A stretch of 9,144 nt of DNA from Candidatus Nanopelagicales bacterium (GTDB taxonomy: Bacteria > Actinomycetota > Actinomycetes > S36-B12 > UBA5976): positions 1 through 9,144 of the forward strand of contig JAURLB010000002.1 of NCBI GenBank assembly GCA_030831445.1. Reading direction: 5' to 3'. Below the pieces are notes generated by a model that was not told where the DNA came from, did not search any database, and saw only the letters and a list, made by a program, of their open reading frames with translations. Positions 1 through 5,847 of this stretch are shown piece by piece; within the stretch, counting starts at the first letter, position 1; each line of letters begins with the position of its first letter. The position numbers were made by a program, and so were the translations under genes.

Positions 1-1749
1 CTAGAGATTGTTCAACGAAACCGTGGCATCACAATTGTGCTCGAAGACTTGTCACTAGATGACAGACCAACGTATGACCTGTTGGCCCGCGGCGACACGC
101 TAGGTGTCTTTCAGCTTGATGGTGTCCAAATGCGCTCACTTCTACGTTCTCTCGCACCTACTTCGTTTGAAGACATTGCCGCGGTTCTGGCGTTGTACCG
201 CCCCGGGCCGATGGGCGAGAATGCCCATAATGATTATGCTGATCGAAAGAATAATCGCAAAAAAATTGAACCAATTCATCCGGAACTTGCAGATGCCTTA
301 GAGCCAATTCTCGGGGAAACCTTTGGGGTGACCGTGTATCAAGAGCAAGTTATGGCGATTGCGCAACAACTTGCAGGGTACACACTTGGCGAAGCAGATT
401 TGTTGCGCAAAGCCATGGGAAAGAAAGATCAAAAAATTCTCAAACGCGAACGAGTTCGATTTGAAAATGGTATGAAAGAACGAGGATTTTCGGATGGCGC
501 AATTGATAAATTGTGGACTGCGCTAGAGCCATTTGCTGATTATGCGTTCAACAAATCACACGCGGCAGCGTATGGGCTTGTCTCGTATTGGACTGCCTAT
601 CTCAAAGCAAACTATCCAGCAGAATATATGGCGGCCTTGCTTACGTCCGTGAAGGATGATCGGAGCAAGTTAGCGGTGTATCTGGCTGAGTGTCGCAAGA
701 TGGGCATACAGGTTTTACCACCCGATATCAATGAATCCTATGCCGATTTCACGACCATCGAAAATTCCATTCGTTTTGGTCTCACTGCAATTCGCAATGT
801 TGGCGCCAATGTTGTACAAAGTATTGTGGAAACTCGAAACAAATCTGGGAGTTTCACATCGTATTTAGATTTTCTAGCAAAAGTTGAATCAATTGCCTTG
901 AATAAGCGGTTAAATGAAAGTTTAATCAAAGCCGGAGCATTCGATTCTTTAGGGCAAACCAGAAAAGGCCTGACGTTGATTCATGCTGAAGCTATAGACA
1001 TCACGATGGAGCGAAAGCGGGAAAAGGAAGCAGGATTTGTTTCGCTTTTTGGCGACGATGCGGCAGATAGTGCAAACGACGAAGTTGCAGAAGGTATGAA
1101 ATTAGACATCACGATTGACGAATGGGATCGAACAGATTTGTTGGCAGCCGAACGTGAAATGTTAGGCCTGTATGTGAGTGATCATCCATTGCGCGGTATC
1201 GAACATGTTGTCGCTGAAGCGAGCGATACATCAATTGTGGAAGCACTGGAGCAACCAGACGCCCAAGTCATCACGTTGGCTGGCCTCATTCGGGAAGTTG
1301 TTCGCAAAACTGCTCGACGTAACGGTAGTACGTATGCAAGCATCACCTTGGAAGATATGACTGGTGATGTCGAAATGCTCGTTTTTTCTAATGTGTATGC
1401 TGAATACATGGGTCTATTGGTTGAAGACACAATCGTGTCTGTGAACGCAAAAGTAGATAAACGCGAATCCGAAGCCCCGAAACTCATTGCGCTAGATTTC
1501 AAATTGCTCGATGTGTCGGCAACGAGCCATCCCGTGGTCATCAATATTGTGGCACAAACTTTGAATCCCCAATTATTGAATCGACTCAAGGAAGTTTTAC
1601 ATCATCACCAAGGTGGCACGGAAGTGCAATTTCGACTTATCAATGGTTCGCGGGTGACGGCACTGAAAATCAACGAGCAATTTCGAGTTGAACCTACACC
1701 GGCCTTTTTCGGTGACTTGAAAGCGCTCCTCGGCCCCAACTGCCTATGA
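1..1749 (+). CDS. dnaE: DNA polymerase III alpha subunit, C-terminal part (5' end outside window)
   Basis: This is the catalytic subunit of the replicative DNA polymerase, seen from about the end of the palm domain onward (582 residues). The frame is open to base 1, so the true start lies upstream and the GTG at 37 is internal. The PHP domain and the palm aspartates lie outside the window. Visible motifs in order are VFQLDG (about nt 106), YRPGPMGE, YQEQVMAIAQ, AMGKKDQ, FNKSHAAAYGLVSY (about 547-588) and PPDINES. A helix-hairpin-helix-like GLTAIRNVG follows near 778. A putative clamp-binding segment FVSLF lies at 1036-1050. An OB-fold covers about 1270-1510 (ITLAGLIR, ITLEDMTGDVEMLVF). The C-terminus DLKALLGPNCL is typical of actinobacterial DnaE1. 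The stop overlaps the next start by 4 bases (ATGA). Identity is secure. The odd point is that the usual clamp-motif glutamine is phenylalanine here. Confidence 0.97.
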   Translation, partial: LEIVQRNRGITIVLEDLSLDDRPTYDLLARGDTLGVFQLDGVQMRSLLRSLAPTSFEDIAAVLALYRPGPMGENAHNDYADRKNNRKKIEPIHPELADALEPILGETFGVTVYQEQVMAIAQQLAGYTLGEADLLRKAMGKKDQKILKRERVRFENGMKERGFSDGAIDKLWTALEPFADYAFNKSHAAAYGLVSYWTAYLKANYPAEYMAALLTSVKDDRSKLAVYLAECRKMGIQVLPPDINESYADFTTIENSIRFGLTAIRNVGANVVQSIVETRNKSGSFTSYLDFLAKVESIALNKRLNESLIKAGAFDSLGQTRKGLTLIHAEAIDITMERKREKEAGFVSLFGDDAADSANDEVAEGMKLDITIDEWDRTDLLAAEREMLGLYVSDHPLRGIEHVVAEASDTSIVEALEQPDAQVITLAGLIREVVRKTARRNGSTYASITLEDMTGDVEMLVFSNVYAEYMGLLVEDTIVSVNAKVDKRESEAPKLIALDFKLLDVSATSHPVVINIVAQTLNPQLLNRLKEVLHHHQGGTEVQFRLINGSRVTALKINEQFRVEPTPAFFGDLKALLGPNCL

Positions 1750-2228
1750 AACTACAATCAATCTCGAAGCGGATGCAGGGCATCGTTGTTCTCACCGTTG
1801 GTTCTTTCGTAGCGCTATTGCTCTGGATTTGGCAAGCCCCATATGTTGAATGCTTCGTTAATGAGGGAAGTTGCGTTTACTATGTGGAGCGCAATAGCGA
1901 TTTCTTTGCTGCAGATTTTCTGTATGCGCTCTTGATGTTTGGACTTGGAGTACTTTGTGCATTGCTCTTTCAGCGCACGTGGTGGCAAGCTGGATTGCTC
2001 TTCCAACTTGGTCTTGCCGCATATTCAGTTCTCTTATCTATTTTTGTCGCTCTAGCGGGACAGTTGGTACGACCACTCACCATGATTAATGAATTGCGAG
2101 CTGACGCAGGAATTGAACTCAGAACACTTGGAGCAATTTTTATTCTTCCGGCAATTATTCAAGTCATCATTACTGTTTCAGGAACTGCATATGGTTCAGA
2201 TCCCAAGCAGGACAAAAGTGTTGAGTGA
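1746..2228 (+). CDS. four-helix membrane protein, DUF2567-like
   Basis: A 160-residue protein of unknown function, probably in the cytoplasmic membrane. Hydrophobic segments lie at about residues 12-30, 56-75, 83-107 and 127-146. A polar loop between the first two (residues 31-55, with C36 and C43) carries the pattern E-x-x-x-FFAADFLYALL. From memory, that pattern and the helix spacing resemble the actinobacterial DUF2567 family, whose members have the same loop followed by a helix and a W/R-rich turn (here QRTWWQAG). The ATG at 1746 overlaps the dnaE stop by 4 bases and has no clear Shine-Dalgarno site, so it is probably translated by coupling to dnaE. The end overlaps the start region of the following isomerase. 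Being a real gene is well supported by the overlaps on both sides and by its membrane-like composition. The family name is tentative and no function is claimed. Confidence 0.75.
   Translation: MKLQSISKRMQGIVVLTVGSFVALLLWIWQAPYVECFVNEGSCVYYVERNSDFFAADFLYALLMFGLGVLCALLFQRTWWQAGLLFQLGLAAYSVLLSIFVALAGQLVRPLTMINELRADAGIELRTLGAIFILPAIIQVIITVSGTAYGSDPKQDKSVE
2207..2212 (+). promoter_or_regulatory. Shine-Dalgarno-like site GCAGGA before the HisA/PriA-like gene
   Basis: GCAGGA ends 5 bases before GTG 2218 and 8 bases before TTG 2221. It favours one of these two starts over the in-frame ATG at 2191, which has its own weaker AGGA at about 2179-2182, and over the GTG at 2230. HisA and PriA proteins normally begin only a few residues before the first strand (here FEIYPALDV), which also fits a start at 2218-2230. 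Confidence 0.45.
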
Positions 2229-2925
2229 TGTGTTCGAGATTTATCCGGCACTTGACGTCCAAGACGGAAAATTAGCGCGCAGCCCAGAGAGTCGGTTTCA
2301 GACAATTACGCAAGCGCTTGGAGCATATGAAATACAGGGAATTACTTGGCTTCACCTTGTTGACCTGGACCTGGCTTACAATCGAGGATCAAACAAAGAA
2401 ACAATTGCTCAAATCATGTCTGACACTTCCCTAAAGGTTCAACTTTCAGGGGGAATCAAAACTATGGACTTATTTGAGGCGGCCCTTGAATTTCGACCAA
2501 GTCGAATCAACCTCGCTCCAGATTTTTTACTTCAAAAAGTAGATCTTGCCGTCGTGCTTGGCAATACGGATGTAGAGGTTTTGTGCGCAATTGATCTTGA
2601 AGACGATCAGGTGGTTTCAAGGGCTACCGGGGCGCACCTTGGTCCAATTGAACCTCATCTTGCTTGGCTCGAAGACCATGGATGTCAACAAATTGTTCTG
2701 ACAGAAGCCAAGAGAGACGGCAAACTTGAGGGTGTGAATACCGACCTTTATAAGCACATGCGTGAACTAACTGACATGAGATTGATTGCATCTGGTGGGG
2801 TGTCGTCAATGACGGACATTCAAGCGCTGGCTGATTTAGGTGTGGCCGGGGTTGTTGTGGGAACTGCGCTCCACTACGGAACTATCAATCTCAGCGAAGT
2901 AGTCGCCGAACTGAGGTTGCAATGA
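2218..2925 (+). CDS. priA: HisA/PriA-like phosphoribosyl isomerase (candidate PRA isomerase of the trp pathway)
   Basis: A (beta/alpha)8-barrel isomerase of 235 residues from GTG 2218; the start could also be ATG 2191, TTG 2221 or GTG 2230. HisA isomerises ProFAR in histidine synthesis, and actinobacterial PriA also isomerises phosphoribosylanthranilate, replacing TrpF. Aligned by eye to M. tuberculosis PriA, the functional residues D11, R19, D130 and D175 are kept as D13 (PALDV), R21, D126 (AIDLED) and D168 (KRDGKLEG). HLVDLDLAYNRGSN (residues 46-59), LSGGI (76-80), ASGGVSS (191-197) and VVVGTALH (212-219) are also family motifs. Differences: loop 1 after R21 is about 7 residues shorter and lacks the LVQGK segment; loop 5 is about 4 residues shorter with no counterpart of W145; and N-x-G-T after strand 4 reads NLAPD. 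It overlaps trpE by ATGA and no other his gene is in view. A role as the missing TrpF, alone or together with HisA activity, is inferred from context. Confidence 0.85.
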   Translation: MLSDVFEIYPALDVQDGKLARSPESRFQTITQALGAYEIQGITWLHLVDLDLAYNRGSNKETIAQIMSDTSLKVQLSGGIKTMDLFEAALEFRPSRINLAPDFLLQKVDLAVVLGNTDVEVLCAIDLEDDQVVSRATGAHLGPIEPHLAWLEDHGCQQIVLTEAKRDGKLEGVNTDLYKHMRELTDMRLIASGGVSSMTDIQALADLGVAGVVVGTALHYGTINLSEVVAELRLQ

Positions 2926-4466
2926 CGTACTCGACAATTCCAAATGGACAAATTCAGCCAACATTTGAAAACTTTGAGACTATCGCTGAGTCAAAGCGGG
3001 TCATTCCAGTTGTTGCAAAAGTTTTGGCAGATGGTTGGAGTGCGATTGGTTTGTACGAAACTCTCGCAGCATCCCGTCCTGGTACTTTCTTATTGGAATC
3101 AGCCGAAGGTGGCAAAACTTGGGCGCGCTATTCCTTTATTGGAGTCCGATCAAAGAGCAGTTTGCTCGTACGAAATGGAAGTTGTGAAATTTTGGGCGAG
3201 ATGCCAACTGGACTCACGCTAGGAGCGGATGGTTTTGGCACACTTGAAGCGTTACTCCAGTTACTTAAGACCGAACCTTCTGACCAATTGCCACCATTCA
3301 CGGGTGGCCTTGTTGGCATGATTTCTTACGACAGCGTTCGATGGTTGGAAACTTTGCCTCAGATCCAAGACGACGAATTGAATCTTCCAGATATGGCATT
3401 CTTGCTGAGCTCTGATCTTGCTGTGCTCGACCACTGGGAGGGCACACTCTGGGTGATTGCAAATGCAATAAATTATGACGCAACCGCTGAACGACTTCGT
3501 TGGGCATATGACGACGCCTGTGCACGAGTGAAAGAAATGTTACAGCTCGTCAAGCAGTCAGAAGGGTTGAGCATCAGTCAACTAGCACCTGTCGAGTCAA
3601 TCGAAATTCAATCCAATACGTCGAAATCTGAGTTCTTTGAAAACGTTGCTCGATGCAAAGAACACATTCGGGCAGGAGACGCATTTCAAATAGTTCTCTC
3701 ACAACGATTTGTTGCGCCAGTAGCAGGGGATTCCTTTGATGTGTATCGAATGTTACGAGCAAACAACCCAAGTCCTTACATGTACTTCATGAGAATTGGT
3801 ACTTCACTTGATGAAGATGCTTCAGTTTGGTTTGACATAGTTGGCTCAAGTCCAGAGGCACTCGTCAAACTACACAACGGAATGGTCGAAATGCATCCAA
3901 TCGCTGGTACCCGCAAACGTGGGGCTACGAGCAGTGAAGATGATGCGCTCGAGGCGGACTTGTTACATGATGCCAAAGAACGTGCCGAGCACTTGATGTT
4001 GGTTGACCTAGGGCGTAATGATCTTGGTCGAATATCAGTTCCAGGGACTGTTGAAGTTTCACAATTCATGACTGTTGAGAAGTATTCGCATGTGATGCAT
4101 TTGGTTTCCAAAGTACGTGGAATCTTGGCTGCGGAAAAGAGTGCGGTGGATGTGGTGCGAGCAACTTTTCCAGCGGGCACCCTGAGTGGTGCACCAAAAC
4201 CGAAAGCTATGGAAATCATTGAGCACTTAGAAACCACAAGACGTGGCTTGTATGGTGGCGTTGTCGGCTATTTTGATTTTGCTGGCAACATGGATTTAGC
4301 AATTGCAATACGAACCGCAGTGATAAAAAATGGAACTGCGTTTGTTCAAGCCGGCGCTGGAATTGTCGCGGATAGTGACGCTGAATCAGAATATCAAGAG
4401 TGCATCAACAAAGCGAGTGCCGTGCTGAGAGCTGTTGCAAACGCCTCACTCCTCAAGGAACTATAA
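2922..4466 (+). CDS. trpE: anthranilate synthase component I
   Basis: TrpE converts chorismate to anthranilate, the committing step of tryptophan synthesis, using ammonia supplied by a TrpG glutaminase subunit. The 514 residues match the usual length of a stand-alone TrpE; no glutaminase domain is fused. The N-terminal domain carries LLES at residues 57-60, whose serine is part of the tryptophan feedback site in the family, so feedback inhibition is likely. The C-terminal chorismate-binding domain (about 235-505) shows IAGTRKRG (327-334), DLGRNDLGR (362-370), PAGTLSGAPKPKAM (417-430) and QAGAGIVADSD (476-486), followed by the E-x-x-x-K of QECINKA. The ATG at 2922 overlaps the preceding stop (ATGA), with GAGG at 2913-2916 as a modest ribosome site, so the two genes are probably translationally coupled. 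No trp leader or attenuator precedes it, because coding sequence abuts directly. Motifs distinguish it clearly from PabB and MenF. Confidence 0.96.
   Translation: MTYSTIPNGQIQPTFENFETIAESKRVIPVVAKVLADGWSAIGLYETLAASRPGTFLLESAEGGKTWARYSFIGVRSKSSLLVRNGSCEILGEMPTGLTLGADGFGTLEALLQLLKTEPSDQLPPFTGGLVGMISYDSVRWLETLPQIQDDELNLPDMAFLLSSDLAVLDHWEGTLWVIANAINYDATAERLRWAYDDACARVKEMLQLVKQSEGLSISQLAPVESIEIQSNTSKSEFFENVARCKEHIRAGDAFQIVLSQRFVAPVAGDSFDVYRMLRANNPSPYMYFMRIGTSLDEDASVWFDIVGSSPEALVKLHNGMVEMHPIAGTRKRGATSSEDDALEADLLHDAKERAEHLMLVDLGRNDLGRISVPGTVEVSQFMTVEKYSHVMHLVSKVRGILAAEKSAVDVVRATFPAGTLSGAPKPKAMEIIEHLETTRRGLYGGVVGYFDFAGNMDLAIAIRTAVIKNGTAFVQAGAGIVADSDAESEYQECINKASAVLRAVANASLLKEL
4455..4459 (+). promoter_or_regulatory. 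Shine-Dalgarno AAGGA for the membrane protein after trpE
   Basis: AAGGA lies inside the last codons of trpE, 8 bases before ATG 4468. It decides in favour of this start over the in-frame ATG at 4435, which would lie 32 bases inside trpE and lacks such a site. Confidence 0.65.
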
Positions 4467-4467
4467 G

Positions 4468-4899
4468 ATGTCTCGATCTCGAGCATTCCTTCTTTCGCTC
4501 GTGCTCTCACTCATGTATTTTGGATTTGAACGTGCTAAAAATTTGTTCGGGATTGAATCTGAATTGGAAAACGTAACTCCCTTGTTACTTGTTGTATTTG
4601 CTTTTTTGATTCTTGTTGTGACGCCTCGAAGTGTCGTGCTGTACGGTGGATTCATACTCGTTGCAATGCTTATTGATGCACTGCTCTCATTGCAGTTTGA
4701 GAGCGTGGCCTCACTTGCCAATGTCAGTTCGATGTTCGTGTCATTTCTTCTCGGCGCTGGTATGGTGATCTTGCTCAAGCGACTGCGAAAAGTCGTGTGG
4801 AAGTCAACGCAACGTTTCTCAAGAACTCACATCGACCCTTGGGTTGCAATCGATCAGGGAATTGACCCTACGCTAGAGTCTGACAAGGAGGCTGTATGA
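4468..4899 (+). CDS. membrane protein after trpE, probable Trp-associated membrane protein family (TIGR02234-like)
   Basis: A 143-residue membrane protein with hydrophobic segments at about residues 5-20, 38-52, 53-72 and 84-100, then a basic stretch (KRLRKVVWK) and a polar tail. The tail DPWVAIDQGIDPT matches, from memory, the W-x-A-L-D-x-G-x-DPT ending of the actinobacterial tryptophan-biosynthesis-associated membrane protein (TIGR02234 / Trp_biosyn_membr). That protein normally sits at exactly this place, between trpE and the HGxxPAAW gene. The rest of the sequence is divergent and the protein looks shorter than usual for the family, about 190 residues as I recall. Its biochemical role is unknown and the link to tryptophan rests on synteny. 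It starts one base after the trpE stop and ends in an ATGA overlap with the next gene, so it is surely part of the same transcript. The gene call is firm; the family call is moderate. Confidence 0.75.
   Translation: MSRSRAFLLSLVLSLMYFGFERAKNLFGIESELENVTPLLLVVFAFLILVVTPRSVVLYGGFILVAMLIDALLSLQFESVASLANVSSMFVSFLLGAGMVILLKRLRKVVWKSTQRFSRTHIDPWVAIDQGIDPTLESDKEAV
4885..4891 (+). promoter_or_regulatory. strong Shine-Dalgarno AAGGAGG for the HGxxPAAW gene
   Basis: AAGGAGG is the best match to the anti-Shine-Dalgarno sequence seen before any start in this window. It ends 4 bases before ATG 4896 and lies within the end of the preceding gene. It suggests the small protein is translated well in its own right and not only by coupling. 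Confidence 0.7.
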
Positions 4900-5108
4900 G
4901 TTCGAAACGCTCGCATCACGGAAATACACCAGCCGCATGGACGGCAGTAATCATCGCAATCCTTGCCTTCAGCGTTGGGGGATTCGGGACCATCATCGGT
5001 AATTTGTGGGTTGTTGGTTTGGGTTTCGCACTACTTTTTGTGTCTGCAGTTGTTGGAAAGTTGATGCAGATGGCGGGTCTTGGGCAATATCCAAATCCTG
5101 ACGCTTAG
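4896..5108 (+). CDS. small HGxxPAAW family membrane protein (DUF6704-like)
   Basis: A 70-residue protein with the N-terminal signature HGNTPAAW (residues 8-15) that names the actinobacterial HGxxPAAW family. Two hydrophobic segments follow, at about 16-34 and 36-55, separated by GTIIGNLW; the tail KLMQMAGLGQYP resembles the conserved VGKVMQKMGLG ending of the family. It is probably an integral membrane hairpin. The function is unknown. In many actinobacteria this gene lies between the Trp-associated membrane protein and trpC, and the same place is kept here, except that a two-component system now separates it from trpC. It overlaps the preceding gene by ATGA and has a strong ribosome site. 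The size, motif and position agree, so the family call is firm although the role is not. Confidence 0.88.
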   Translation: MSSKRSHHGNTPAAWTAVIIAILAFSVGGFGTIIGNLWVVGLGFALLFVSAVVGKLMQMAGLGQYPNPDA

Positions 5109-5157
5109 ATAACGTTTTTATTAGGATTTTTTGCGTACTTTCACGCACACTTGGACT
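5109..5157 (+). other. gap before the response regulator gene; possible promoter region
   Basis: At 49 bases this is the longest non-coding gap in the window and the only evident place for a promoter internal to the cluster. It is T-rich (two T-runs around 5115-5132) and ends in a short inverted repeat. TAGATA at 5106-5111 resembles a -10 box, but no well-spaced -35 box was found (TTGGGC at 5080-5085 is 20 bases away). No GC-rich hairpin followed by a T-run is present, so no terminator is called. Confidence 0.3.
5132..5147. repeat. short inverted repeat TGCGT-6-ACGCA
   Basis: TGCGT and ACGCA are perfect inverted 5-base arms separated by ACTTTC, ending 10 bases before the response regulator ATG at 5158. 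It could be an operator half-site pair or a weak hairpin over the ribosome-binding region. Arms this short arise easily by chance, so the call is only that the symmetry exists. Confidence 0.3.
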
Positions 5158-5847
5158 ATGAACGACGACATTAGCGGCCTTGTCTTAATTGTTGAAGACG
5201 AGAAGACGATTGCTGACATTCAGCGTATGTATCTGCAAAAAGCAGGCTTTGGTGTCCACGTCGAAGTAGATGGTGTTGGCGCTATGAAAGCCGCTCGTGA
5301 ACTCCAGCCGGCCTGTATCGTGCTCGATGTTGGCATTCCTGCACCAGATGGCATTGAAGTTGTGAAATATCTCAGACAAGAAGGTAATTGGACTCCTGTG
5401 CTGATGTGCACAGCACGTGACGATGAAGTCGATCGGGTGTTGGGTCTTGAAATGGGTGCTGATGATTACATCACAAAGCCATTCAGTCCCCGCGAACTCG
5501 TTGCTCGAGTGAAAGCGGCAATACGCCGTCACAACAAGAGCGCTGAACCTGAAGATGTGCTTGAACTAGGCGAAGTATTACTCAACAGGGCAACACGCAA
5601 AGTAAGTGTTGCCGGACATGATGTGGAGTTCACCGCAACCGAATTCGATTTACTTGCGTATCTGATGACTCGCAGCGGACGAGTTATTTCGCGTGAGCAG
5701 CTCTTGAGTGATGTGTGGGGGTATGCCGCTTATGCGTCTAACCGCACTGTTGATACTCACATAGCGCAGGTTCGTTCAAAGTTAGGCGATTATTCATTTA
5801 TTCGAACGGTTCGAGGAGTCGGCTATTCAGCCGACTTGCATGAGTGA
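5158..5847 (+). CDS. OmpR/PhoB-family response regulator
   Basis: A 229-residue two-domain transcription regulator. The receiver domain (about residues 7-122) has the acidic pair E13-D14 (IVEDE), phospho-acceptor D57 (IVLDVGIP), T85 (CTARD) and K107 (TKPF), so it should be phosphorylated normally. The C-terminal winged-helix DNA-binding domain (about 130-227) shows FTATEFDLLAYL, VISREQLLSDVWG, the recognition-helix segment NRTVDTHIAQVRSKL and the final wing FIRTVRGVGYS. ATG 5158 gives the normal short lead before the first strand. An in-frame TTG at 5131 with AGGA at 5123-5126 would add nine residues and is less likely. The stop overlaps the kinase start by one base (TGATG), so the two are a cognate, coupled pair. 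Target genes cannot be read from the sequence; its place inside the trp cluster makes regulation of that cluster possible but unproved. Confidence 0.93.
   Translation: MNDDISGLVLIVEDEKTIADIQRMYLQKAGFGVHVEVDGVGAMKAARELQPACIVLDVGIPAPDGIEVVKYLRQEGNWTPVLMCTARDDEVDRVLGLEMGADDYITKPFSPRELVARVKAAIRRHNKSAEPEDVLELGEVLLNRATRKVSVAGHDVEFTATEFDLLAYLMTRSGRVISREQLLSDVWGYAAYASNRTVDTHIAQVRSKLGDYSFIRTVRGVGYSADLHE

Noticed and set aside
1182..1589. Reverse-strand open frame of 135 codons inside dnaE
   Set aside because: It lies antisense to the conserved OB-fold region, has no ribosome site of note and no family resemblance.
2089..2220. Longer start for the HisA/PriA-like gene at ATG 2089
   Set aside because: It would add 43 residues unrelated to the isomerase family and overlap the preceding membrane protein by 140 bases; the family begins only a few residues before the first strand. 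ATG 2191 remains a minor alternative.
2860..2925. trp leader peptide, attenuator or T-box ahead of trpE
   Set aside because: The sequence before trpE is isomerase coding sequence up to a 4-base overlap; no run of Trp codons in a short frame and no terminator-like hairpin is visible.
3776..4237. Reverse-strand open frame of 153 codons inside trpE
   Set aside because: The translation is serine- and threonine-rich with no recognisable motif, and it lies entirely antisense to strongly conserved TrpE motifs. It is a compositional shadow.
4435..4467. Start of the membrane protein after trpE at ATG 4435
   Set aside because: ATG 4468 has a well-spaced AAGGA and gives a natural membrane-protein N-terminus directly after the trpE stop.
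5080..5111. Sigma-70-type promoter TTGGGC / TAGATA
   Set aside because: The spacer is 20 bases and the -35 box is poor. It is not strong enough to call without transcript data.
5111..5147. Rho-independent terminator between the HGxxPAAW gene and the response regulator
   Set aside because: The T-run precedes the small hairpin on the + strand and would be an A-run after it on the - strand, so the order is wrong in both directions. The arms are also only 5 bases long.
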